From assembly GCA_025934955.1 (NCBI GenBank), contig JAICWE010000001.1, forward strand, positions 62,001 through 126,000: DNA of 64,000 nucleotides. The letters are read 5' to 3'. Position 1 is the first letter of the stretch; every line of letters begins with the position of its first letter. The translations under genes and the position numbers were made by a program. Positions 29,505-36,059 of the stretch are shown piece by piece. The notes beneath the pieces are model-generated. The model saw only the letters and a program-made list of their open reading frames with translations. It was not told the origin of the DNA and made no database searches. This stretch comes from Gemmatimonadales bacterium. GTDB lineage: Bacteria > Gemmatimonadota > Gemmatimonadetes > Gemmatimonadales > GWC2-71-9.

Positions 29505-30454
29505 TGCGGTTGCAGGAAGTCACCGCGTTCGCGCCCGGTTCCATCGGAAACCTCGGCCCCGGGCTCGACATTCTCGGGCTCGCGGTCGCGGGCGCGGGCG
29601 ATCACGTGACGGCGCGGCTGGGTGGAGAGCCGGGCGTGCACCTCGCGGACGCGGGTCATCCCGAGCTGCCCTCGGATCCGGAGCGGCACTCCGCGTCGCT
29701 CGCCGCGGACGCGGTGCTCCGACGCGCTGGCGCGGTGCGCGAGGGACTCACGCTCACCGTGCGGAAGGGACTGCCGTTGTCCGGGGGTCAGGGCGGAAGC
29801 GCGGCGAGTGCCGTCGCCGGCGCCTTCGCCGCCAACGCGCTGCTGGAGACGCCGCTCGACACCGACGAGCTGCTCGCCGCGTGCATTGCCGCGGAAGCCA
29901 TCGTCGCGGGGCGACACGGCGACAACGTGGCGCCGTCGCTGCTCGGCGGCGTGACGCTGGTGCGCTCGCTCGATCCGCTCGACGTGGTCGCGCTGCCGGT
30001 GCCGGCCAATCTCGCCATCGTGCTGGCGCACCCGGAGCAGCGGCTCCGCACCGCCGACTCCCGCGCGGTGCTGCCGCTCGAGGTGTCGCGCGAGGTGGCG
30101 CTGCATCAGGCGGCGCAGGTCGGTGCGATCGTGGCCGCGCTCTGCGCCGGCGACCTGTCGCTGCTGGGCCGCGCGATAGACGATCGCCTCGCGGAGCCGG
30201 CACGCGCGCGGTTGCTGCCGGGCTTCCGCGATGCGAAGGCGGCGGCGCTCGCCGCGGGGGCGCTGGGCGCCTCGATCTCCGGCAGCGGGCCGACGGCGTT
30301 CGCGCTCGTCGCCGGCCGCGCCGCCGGCGACGCCGTCGCCCACGCCATGCAGCAGGCGTATCATCACGCCGGACTCGCCTGCCGGGTGCGTGTCGCCGAT
30401 GTGGACCGCGACGGCGCGCGGCTGGTGCCCACTCCTCCCGGAGCTCGCTCGTGA
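29501..30454 (+). CDS. thrB: Homoserine kinase ThrB
   Basis: A 317-residue GHMP kinase that phosphorylates homoserine. The ATP-binding GHMP motif appears as LPLSGGQGGSAASA near residue 91 (usually GLGSSAAS), with an N-terminal FAPGSIGNLGPGLDILGLA and a C-terminal GASISGSGPTAFAL. The length is normal. An ATG at 29501 overlaps the thrA stop; a second ATG at 29504 follows directly. The stop overlaps the thrC GTG, so the three genes are translationally coupled in pathway order. Confidence 0.94.
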   Translation: MMRLQEVTAFAPGSIGNLGPGLDILGLAVAGAGDHVTARLGGEPGVHLADAGHPELPSDPERHSASLAADAVLRRAGAVREGLTLTVRKGLPLSGGQGGSAASAVAGAFAANALLETPLDTDELLAACIAAEAIVAGRHGDNVAPSLLGGVTLVRSLDPLDVVALPVPANLAIVLAHPEQRLRTADSRAVLPLEVSREVALHQAAQVGAIVAALCAGDLSLLGRAIDDRLAEPARARLLPGFRDAKAAALAAGALGASISGSGPTAFALVAGRAAGDAVAHAMQQAYHHAGLACRVRVADVDRDGARLVPTPPGARS

Positions 30455-31746
30455 CGCTCGGCTTCTCCACCGACCGGCCGGATTCCTGGCAGGCATGCAG
30501 CGCCTGCGGCAACGAGACCATCATCACCGACCCGCGCCCGCGCTGCGGCAACTGCGGCGGGCTGCTCGAGGTGCATCACCGCGCACCCGATCTCACCCGC
30601 GACGAAGTGCTGCGGCGCTTCACCGAACGCCGCGGCGGGCGGGGCGCGGCCGCGGCGAGCGGCGTCTGGCGCTTTCAGGAGATGGTGCTGCCCGGCGTCA
30701 GCGACATCGTGTCGCATCCCGAAGGCAACACGCCGCTGCTCCGCCGCGCGGCGGTGGAGCGGTGGAGCGGCGTGCCGGGTCTCGCGCTCAAGCACGAGGG
30801 CTACAATCCGACCGGCTCCTTCAAGGACCGCGGCATGACGGTGGGCGTGACGCAGGCGCGGCGGATCGGCGCGCGCGCGGTGGGGTGCGCGTCCACCGGC
30901 AACACCGCGGCATCGCTCGCGGCGTACGCGGCCCAGGCGGAGATTCCCGCGCTCGTGCTGGTGCCGGCGGAGGGCGTCGCGCTGGGGAAGCTGGCGCAGT
31001 CGCTCGCGTACGGCGCGCGCACGCTCCTGGTGCGGGGCGACTTCGACGACTGCCTGCGGCTGGTCGAGGAAGCGAGCCGCGAGCTCGGCGTCTACCTGCT
31101 CAACTCGATCAACCCGTTCCGCATCGAGGGACAGAAGACGATCGTGCTGGAGCTGCTGCAGCAGCTCGGGTGGGAAGTGCCCGACTGGATCGTGCTGCCG
31201 GCGGGCAATCTCGGCAACACCTCGGCGTTCGGGAAGGCGCTGCACGAGGCGGAGCGCTGGGGACTGATCGACCGGCAGCCGCGGCTCGCCGCGGTGCAGG
31301 CCGCCGGGGCCGCGCCGTTCGCGACCAGCTTTGCCGAACAGTTCCGGCAGCGGCGGAAGGTCAAGGCCGAAACGGTCGCGACGGCGATCCGGATCGGCGA
31401 TCCGGCGTCATGGGATCGCGCCGTGCGCGCCATCGTGGAGACCGACGGCGTCGTGCTCGCCGTGAGCGACGACGAGATCCTGGAGGCGAAAGCGGCGGTG
31501 GACGCGGCGGGGGTCGGCTGCGAGCCGGCGAGCGCGGCGAGCGTCGCGGGCGCGCGACGGCTGGCGCGGGAGGGAGCGATTCAGCCCGGGCAGAGCGTGG
31601 TGGCGATCCTCACCGGCCACGTGCTCAAGGATCCCGGCATTCTGCTGGAGTACCACCGTGAGCGGCAACCGTCGCCGCCGGGCGCCAATCGGCCGATCGA
31701 GATCGACGCCCGGCTCTCCGAGGTGGAGCGCGTCCTCAAGGCCTGA
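30451..31746 (+). CDS. thrC: Threonine synthase ThrC
   Basis: A 431-residue PLP enzyme that makes threonine from O-phosphohomoserine. The N-terminus carries a small zinc ribbon (Cys16, Cys19, Cys32, Cys35) ahead of the catalytic fold. The PLP lysine is Lys125 in PTGSFKDRG; CASTGNTAASLAAYAA and LPAGNLGNTSAF form the phosphate and substrate loops. It is of the shorter class with a zinc-ribbon extension found in many bacteria and archaea. The GTG start overlaps the thrB stop. It ends six bases from the convergent peroxiredoxin gene. Confidence 0.95.
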   Translation: MTLGFSTDRPDSWQACSACGNETIITDPRPRCGNCGGLLEVHHRAPDLTRDEVLRRFTERRGGRGAAAASGVWRFQEMVLPGVSDIVSHPEGNTPLLRRAAVERWSGVPGLALKHEGYNPTGSFKDRGMTVGVTQARRIGARAVGCASTGNTAASLAAYAAQAEIPALVLVPAEGVALGKLAQSLAYGARTLLVRGDFDDCLRLVEEASRELGVYLLNSINPFRIEGQKTIVLELLQQLGWEVPDWIVLPAGNLGNTSAFGKALHEAERWGLIDRQPRLAAVQAAGAAPFATSFAEQFRQRRKVKAETVATAIRIGDPASWDRAVRAIVETDGVVLAVSDDEILEAKAAVDAAGVGCEPASAASVAGARRLAREGAIQPGQSVVAILTGHVLKDPGILLEYHRERQPSPPGANRPIEIDARLSEVERVLKA

Positions 31747-31752
31747 GGCGGC

Positions 31753-32316
31753 TCACTCGTGCGGCTCCTTCCGCACCGTGCGCGCCTGCTGCACGGCGGA
31801 GGCGAGCTCGGTGTACGCCGTCGGGTCGATTTCGCGGAATTCCCCCGAGTAGGTGATCGTGCCGTCGGGCGCAATGACGAACACGGTCCGGTTGTCCACG
31901 CCGTACTTGGTCGCGAACGCGCCGTACTGCCGGCCGAGCACGCCGCCCGAGTCGCTGAGGAAGGTGAACGGATAGCTCCGGTCCTTGGCCCAGCTCGCGA
32001 GCTCCGGCGCCGAATCGGTGCTCACGGCAAGCAGCGTCACGCCCTTCCCGCCGTTGAAGACTTTCGCGTACTGATCACGGTACGCGTCCATTTGGATGGT
32101 TCAGCCCTTGGTTCGCGCCTTGAAGAAGAACGCAAGGACGACCGTCTGGCCGCGAAAGTCGTGCAGGTGGACCGCCTTGCCCACGCCGCCGCGCGTCGCG
32201 GAGACGAGCGCGAAGTCGGGCGCCCTGGTGCCGGGCGGGAGCGGCGCCGGGTCCTGCGCCCGCGCGGGGAGCGCGGCGCCGGCCAGAAGCGCCGCGGCGA
32301 CTGCCATGGATCGCAT
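31753..32316 (-). CDS. Selenocysteine-containing peroxiredoxin (TGA recoded as Sec), exported
   Basis: Read through one in-frame TGA at 32101-32103, this is a complete 187-residue thioredoxin-fold peroxidase. A signal peptide covers about 1-25 (LLAGAALPARAQ). APDFALVSATRGGVG, then DFRGQTVVLAFFFKARTKG, leads to the TGA at codon 72, followed by TIQMDAYRDQYAKVF, LLAVSTDSAPE, FLSDSGGVLG and TVFVIAPDGTI. The TGA falls exactly where BCP/AhpC-type peroxiredoxins have the peroxidatic Cys (T-x-x-C). No Cys exists elsewhere, so a Sec enzyme with no resolving Cys is implied. A hairpin fitting a bacterial SECIS follows the TGA. Start: ATG at 32316 with GAGGA nine bases ahead. The alternative, a Cys-to-stop mutation (TGC/TGT to TGA), cannot be excluded, but both halves look intact. 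Confidence 0.85.
32065..32086 (-). promoter_or_regulatory. Candidate bacterial SECIS hairpin
   Basis: On the minus strand, 14 bases after the TGA at 32101-32103, CGCGTAC pairs with GTACGCG (7 bp) around the loop CGTGATCA. A G among the first two loop bases, followed by T, and a loop about 21 bases from the TGA are the features described for bacterial SECIS elements. The hairpin lies within the coding sequence, as expected in bacteria. Confidence 0.7.
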
Positions 32317-32344
32317 GCGGAATGTCCTCGAGTGAGGGTCTCCA

Positions 32345-32350
32345 AACATA
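32345..32350 (-). promoter_or_regulatory. Candidate -10 element of the selenoprotein gene
   Basis: TATGTT on the minus strand, 28 bases before the start codon, followed by TGG. It lies directly after the hairpin that ends the upstream gene. Confidence 0.4.
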
Positions 32351-32354
32351 CATC

Positions 32355-32374
32355 GCGGCGCTGCTCAGCGCCGC
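32355..32374 (-). terminator. Hairpin over the stop codon of the dehydrogenase-like gene
   Basis: GCGGCGCTG/CAGCGCCGC, a 9-bp perfect stem with a two-base loop. It overlaps the stop codon at 32365-32367. No T run follows, so termination efficiency is uncertain. Confidence 0.45.
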
Positions 32375-33699
32375 GTCACCCGCCAGATGGTGCCGTTGCG
32401 GTCGGCCGAGATGTAGAGGGTGCCGTCGGGGGCCACCGCGACGCCGCTCGCGCGAAGCGCCGTCGTGGTCGTTCCGGTGGCGAAGGTATTCCACGCCGTC
32501 GGCTTCCCGTCGGCGAAGCTGATGAACGCCACCTGATAGCCGCCCGGCGGGAGCGGCGCGCGATTCCACGAGCCGTGCAGCGCGACGAACGCGCCGCCGC
32601 GGAACGCAGCGCCGAACTGGTCGCCCGGGTAGAACGCGAGCGCGAGCGGCGCGTAGTGCGCCGGCAGCACGATCGCGGGAGCCTTCCTGGCGGCGCATTC
32701 GCCGACGGTCTTGCCATCGCCGCCGTATTCGGGCGCGAGCACCTTCTGCTTGAGCCCGGTGTCGTAGTAGCAGTAGGGCCAGCCGAGATCGTCGCCGCGG
32801 TTGAGCTGGGCCACTTCCTCACCCGGGTTCTCGGCGCTCCGCTCGGCGCTGAAGCCCCAGTTGTCGGCGAGCTGGTCGCGGCCGTTCACCGCGACCCAGA
32901 GCTCGTCGGTGCCGGGTCGGATCGCGAGCGCCTCCGCATTCCGCGCGCCGGTGGCGAAGCGCTTTCCGTCGGCGAACGTCTGCCCGGCGCGATCGGCCGC
33001 AAAGGTCCAGATGCCGGCGCGATGCGCCAGCTCGGTACAAGGCCGCCGGCCCTTCGAGCCGGCCTTGCGATCGTGCTCCTGACAGCTGTTGGTGGCGGAG
33101 CCGACGTTGACGTACATGGTGTTGCCGACGAACGCGAGACTCTTCGCGGTGTGGTTGCCGTCGGCGGGAAGATCCTTCACCACCGTTTCCATGTCCGACT
33201 CCGGCTCCAGCTTTCCCGGCGTGAGTTTCCAGCGCACGATGCGATCGTCCAGCGCATAGTAGATGTAGTCGCCGTGGAGCTTCACGTCGTTGCCGCCGCC
33301 GGGCCCGAACGCCGCGTGCTCGTCCGGCTTGCCGTCGCCGTTGCTGTCGCGGAAGGCGAGCACGCCGCCGGTGCCGCTCCCGTCGCCTCGCCCCTCGAAG
33401 GAGCTGCCACCGCTCAGCGCCGCGTAGAGATCGCCGTTGGGCGCGACCACGAGCTGGCGCACCGGACCAAGGCTCTTCCCCACGACGACGGCGCAGAACC
33501 CGTCGGGCAGCTTGAGTCCGCCGTTGCCCTCGTCGCACGCGATGCCGGTGGCGCCGGCGGGCCGCCGCTGCGGCGGCGGGGTGGTCTGCGCCGCGGCGGA
33601 TGCGGCCGCGGAGAGTGCGGCGAAGGCGACGCACGCCGTCGGGCCGAGCGCACGAGCGAGCGGCGCGAGCGCGATGGCGCGGCTGCGCGGGAGCGTCAT
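32365..33699 (-). CDS. Secreted sorbosone/glucose dehydrogenase-like beta-propeller
   Basis: A 444-residue exported protein with a signal peptide (cleavage near ASAAAQ). The body is a six-bladed propeller like soluble PQQ-dependent sugar (sorbosone/glucose) dehydrogenases: LPDGFCAVVVG, VRQLVVAPNGDLYAA, FRDSNGDGKPDEH, GNHTAKSLAFVGNTMYVNVG, RNAEALAIRPGTDELWVAVNGRDQ, LHGSWNRAPLPPGGYQVAF and GVAVAPDGTLYISADRNGTIWRV. It probably oxidises a sugar in the periplasm, although the cofactor is not proven by sequence alone. The ATG at 33699 has GGAGG seven bases ahead; an open frame reaching 33837 is only the promoter region. The promoter is flanked by a phased repeat array. Confidence 0.85.
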   Translation of the reverse strand: MTLPRSRAIALAPLARALGPTACVAFAALSAAASAAAQTTPPPQRRPAGATGIACDEGNGGLKLPDGFCAVVVGKSLGPVRQLVVAPNGDLYAALSGGSSFEGRGDGSGTGGVLAFRDSNGDGKPDEHAAFGPGGGNDVKLHGDYIYYALDDRIVRWKLTPGKLEPESDMETVVKDLPADGNHTAKSLAFVGNTMYVNVGSATNSCQEHDRKAGSKGRRPCTELAHRAGIWTFAADRAGQTFADGKRFATGARNAEALAIRPGTDELWVAVNGRDQLADNWGFSAERSAENPGEEVAQLNRGDDLGWPYCYYDTGLKQKVLAPEYGGDGKTVGECAARKAPAIVLPAHYAPLALAFYPGDQFGAAFRGGAFVALHGSWNRAPLPPGGYQVAFISFADGKPTAWNTFATGTTTTALRASGVAVAPDGTLYISADRNGTIWRVTRR

Positions 33700-33712
33700 C
33701 GGGATACCTCCA

Positions 33713-33809
33713 GAGGGGAACATGACGCCTGCTCGAGGGAAAATTTCCCTCTCCGCGCAAGATAGCCGGGCCCCGCCAGAGGGAAAAATCGGCTCCGTCA
33801 GAGGGAAAA
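33713..33809. repeat. Four GAGGGAAAA-type repeats on a 22-bp grid
   Basis: GAGGGGAA at 33713, GAGGGAAAA at 33735, 33779 and 33801: all spacings are 22 or 44 bases. The copies at 33779 and 33801 share CAGAGGGAAAA, that at 33713 CAGAGGGGAA. The copy at 33735 forms the palindrome GAGGGAAAATTTCCCTC with the following bases. The empty slot of the grid (33757) holds a -10-like element for the minus strand. The repeats lie between the dehydrogenase-like and SWIB genes. Confidence 0.75.
33759..33764 (-). promoter_or_regulatory. Candidate -10 element of the dehydrogenase-like gene
   Basis: TATCTT on the minus strand, inside the empty slot of the 22-bp repeat grid. The repeat at 33779 overlaps where a -35 would be (TTTTCC), and those at 33735 and 33713 lie downstream of the expected start. 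Confidence 0.45.
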
Positions 33810-33919
33810 CGAGCCGCTCCCCTCTTGCCACCGCCACTCAGCATTGTAGTTTGGGACGCGTCGGACCGGCTTCCTGACCCTGTAGGCACGCCTGATCTCA
33901 CCCTCACGGGAGACCCGCG

Positions 33920-34261
33920 ATGGCCACGAAGAAGAAGACCGCGAAGAAGTCCGCCAAGAGGCCCGCCGCACGGAAGACGACCAAGAAGGCCGCGAAGAAG
34001 ACCGCCAAGAAGCGCACCCCGAACGCCGCGTTCATGAAGCCGATGACGCCGAGCCCCCAGCTCGCCGCGGTCGTGGGCTCGAGCCCGATGCCGCGGACTG
34101 AAGTCACCAAGAAGCTGTGGGCGTACATCAAGCGGAAGGGCCTGCAGGATCCGAAGCAGCGCCGCATGATCAACGCGGACGAGAACCTCCGCCCGATCTT
34201 CAAGAAGGACCAGGTCTCGATGTTCGACATGACCAAGCTGGTGAACAAGCACCTCAGCTAG
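33920..34261 (+). CDS. SWIB domain protein with histone H1-like lysine tail
   Basis: A 113-residue protein in two parts. Residues 1-34 are almost entirely Lys, Ala, Thr and Arg ([19 protein letters not shown]...), resembling a histone H1 C-terminal tail. Residues 37-112 form a SWIB/MDM2 domain: [52 protein letters not shown] and [14 protein letters not shown]. Similar fusions are known in Chlamydia and scattered soil bacteria and are thought to bind DNA in the nucleoid; the specific role is unproven. GGGAG lies nine bases ahead of the ATG. A hairpin terminator follows, so it is transcribed alone. Confidence 0.92.
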   Translation: MATKKKTAKKSAKRPAARKTTKKAAKKTAKKRTPNAAFMKPMTPSPQLAAVVGSSPMPRTEVTKKLWAYIKRKGLQDPKQRRMINADENLRPIFKKDQVSMFDMTKLVNKHLS

Positions 34262-34286
34262 TCCCCGCTCTCCTGCGCGCAGTCCC

Positions 34287-34312
34287 AAGGGCGCTCCCGT
34301 CGGAGCGCCCTT
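34287..34312 (+). terminator. Hairpin after the SWIB gene
   Basis: AAGGGCGCTCC/GGAGCGCCCTT, 11-bp perfect stem with a four-base loop, followed by cgcgTTT. A weak T run but a strong stem. Confidence 0.7.
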
Positions 34313-34332
34313 CGCGTTTCCATACCCGCGAT

Positions 34333-34338
34333 TATCTT
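34333..34338 (+). promoter_or_regulatory. Candidate -10 element for leaderless ettA
   Basis: TATCTT followed by TG, nine bases before the ATG at 34348, with no Shine-Dalgarno site. The same TATCTTTGC string precedes aguB. Confidence 0.45.
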
Positions 34339-34347
34339 TGCCGCCCT

Positions 34348-36024
34348 ATGGCCGGCGAATACATCTTTACGATGCGCGATCTCCGGAAGGTCGTGCCCCC
34401 GAAGCAGGAGATCCTCAAGGGGATCTACCTGTCCTTCTTTCCCGGTGCCAAGATCGGCGTCATCGGCGCCAATGGCTCCGGCAAGTCCACCCTGCTCCGC
34501 ATCATGGCCGGCGTAGACACCGATTTTCTCGGCGAGGCGAAGCCGCTCGCGGGGACGAAGATCGGCTATCTCCCGCAGGAGCCGCAGCTCGATCCGGCGA
34601 AGGACGTCCGCGGCAACGTCATGGAAGGCGTGCGCGAGCAGCAGGCGCTGCTGGACCAGTACAACGACATCAGCGCGAAGTTCGCCGAGCCGATGGGCGA
34701 CGACGAAATGACCCAGCTGCTGGAGAAGCAGGGCAATCTGCAGGAGCGCATCGAGACGCTCGGTCTCTGGGAGCTGGAGCACAAGGTCGCGATGGCGATG
34801 GACGCGCTCAACCTCCCGCCGGGCGACGCCGACGTGACGAAGCTCTCCGGCGGCGAGCGGCGCCGCGTGGCGCTCTGCCGGCTGCTGCTGGAGCAGCCGG
34901 ACATGCTGCTGCTCGATGAGCCGACCAACCATCTCGACGCCGACTCGGTGGCGTGGCTGGAGCGCTATCTCGAGGAGTTTCCCGGCACCGTCGTCGCCGT
35001 GACGCACGATCGCTACTTCCTCGACAACGTCGCCAAGTGGATCCTCGAGCTGCACCGCGGCGAGGGGATTCCGTGGGAGGGGAACTACTCCTCGTGGCTG
35101 GAGCAGAAGCAGAAGCGGATGGCGACCGAGGAGAAGCAGGCCTCGGCGCGGCAGAAGACGCTGGAGCGCGAGCTCGAGTGGGTGCGCCTGGCGCCGCGGG
35201 CGCGGCAGGCCAAGAGCAAGGCGCGGATCCAGCGCTACGAGGAGCTGCGCCAGGCGGCGGAGCGGCAGACCGAAGGCAGCGCCGAAATTCTGATTCCGGT
35301 CCCCGAGCGGCTGGGCGACGAGGTAGTCATCGCGCACGAGCTGGCCAAGGGCTATGGCGACCGGCTGCTGTTCGACAAGCTCGAGTTCTCGCTCCCGCGC
35401 GGCGGCATCGTCGGCGTGATCGGGCCGAACGGCGCGGGCAAGACCACGCTGTTCCGGATGATCGTCGGGCAGGAAGGGCCCGACGGTGGTGAGCTCACGG
35501 TCGGCCGGACGGTGCAGTTGGCCTACGTGGACCAGAGCCGCGACTCCCTGGACGGCGGCAAGACGGTGTACGAGGAGATCTCCGGCGGCCAGGACGAGCT
35601 GACGTTCGGCAGCCGGCGGGTGAACGCGCGGGCCTACTGCGCCGGCTTCAACTTCCGCGGCGCCGACCAGCAGAAGCGGGTGACGGATCTCTCCGGCGGC
35701 GAGCGGAACCGGGTGCACCTCGCCAAGCTGCTCAAGAGCGGCGGCAACCTGCTGCTGCTGGACGAGCCGACCAACGACCTCGACGTCGACACGCTGCGCG
35801 CGCTCGAGGATGCGCTGGTGAACTTCGCGGGCTGCGCCGTCGTCATCAGCCACGACCGCTGGTTTCTCGACCGCATCGCGACCCATATCCTCGCGTTCGA
35901 GGGGGACAGCCAGGTGGCGTGGTTCGAAGGCAACTTCCAGGAGTACGCCGCCGACTACAAGAAGCGCACCGGCCAGAGCGTCGATCAGCCGCATCGCCTG
36001 CGCTACAAGAAGCTGGTGCATTGA
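34348..36024 (+). CDS. ettA: ABC-F translational throttle EttA
   Basis: A 558-residue soluble protein with two ABC ATPase domains, which binds the ribosomal E site and gates entry into elongation according to energy state. The first half has Walker [10 protein letters not shown], signature [16 protein letters not shown] and Walker [13 protein letters not shown]; the second has [24 protein letters not shown] and [12 protein letters not shown]. The start [19 protein letters not shown] and the arm region between the domains are specific to EttA rather than to antibiotic-resistance ABC-F proteins. It has no membrane part. Its TGA overlaps a TTG and begins a run of glycogen genes. Confidence 0.96.
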   Translation: MAGEYIFTMRDLRKVVPPKQEILKGIYLSFFPGAKIGVIGANGSGKSTLLRIMAGVDTDFLGEAKPLAGTKIGYLPQEPQLDPAKDVRGNVMEGVREQQALLDQYNDISAKFAEPMGDDEMTQLLEKQGNLQERIETLGLWELEHKVAMAMDALNLPPGDADVTKLSGGERRRVALCRLLLEQPDMLLLDEPTNHLDADSVAWLERYLEEFPGTVVAVTHDRYFLDNVAKWILELHRGEGIPWEGNYSSWLEQKQKRMATEEKQASARQKTLERELEWVRLAPRARQAKSKARIQRYEELRQAAERQTEGSAEILIPVPERLGDEVVIAHELAKGYGDRLLFDKLEFSLPRGGIVGVIGPNGAGKTTLFRMIVGQEGPDGGELTVGRTVQLAYVDQSRDSLDGGKTVYEEISGGQDELTFGSRRVNARAYCAGFNFRGADQQKRVTDLSGGERNRVHLAKLLKSGGNLLLLDEPTNDLDVDTLRALEDALVNFAGCAVVISHDRWFLDRIATHILAFEGDSQVAWFEGNFQEYAADYKKRTGQSVDQPHRLRYKKLVH

Positions 36025-36059
36025 CCAACTCGACTTCGACCCTCCCGACTTCCGCTCCG

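Noticed and set aside
31753-32349. Two separate genes, a short signal-peptide protein and a truncated redoxin
   Set aside because: Both lie in the same frame, and together form one full peroxiredoxin with the TGA at the catalytic residue; the second half alone lacks a start with a ribosome-binding site.
33700-33837. A longer N-terminus of the dehydrogenase-like protein with repeated FPSGG-like residues
   Set aside because: The signal peptide and a well-placed GGAGG support the ATG at 33699; the repeats are DNA-level (22 bases, not a multiple of three).
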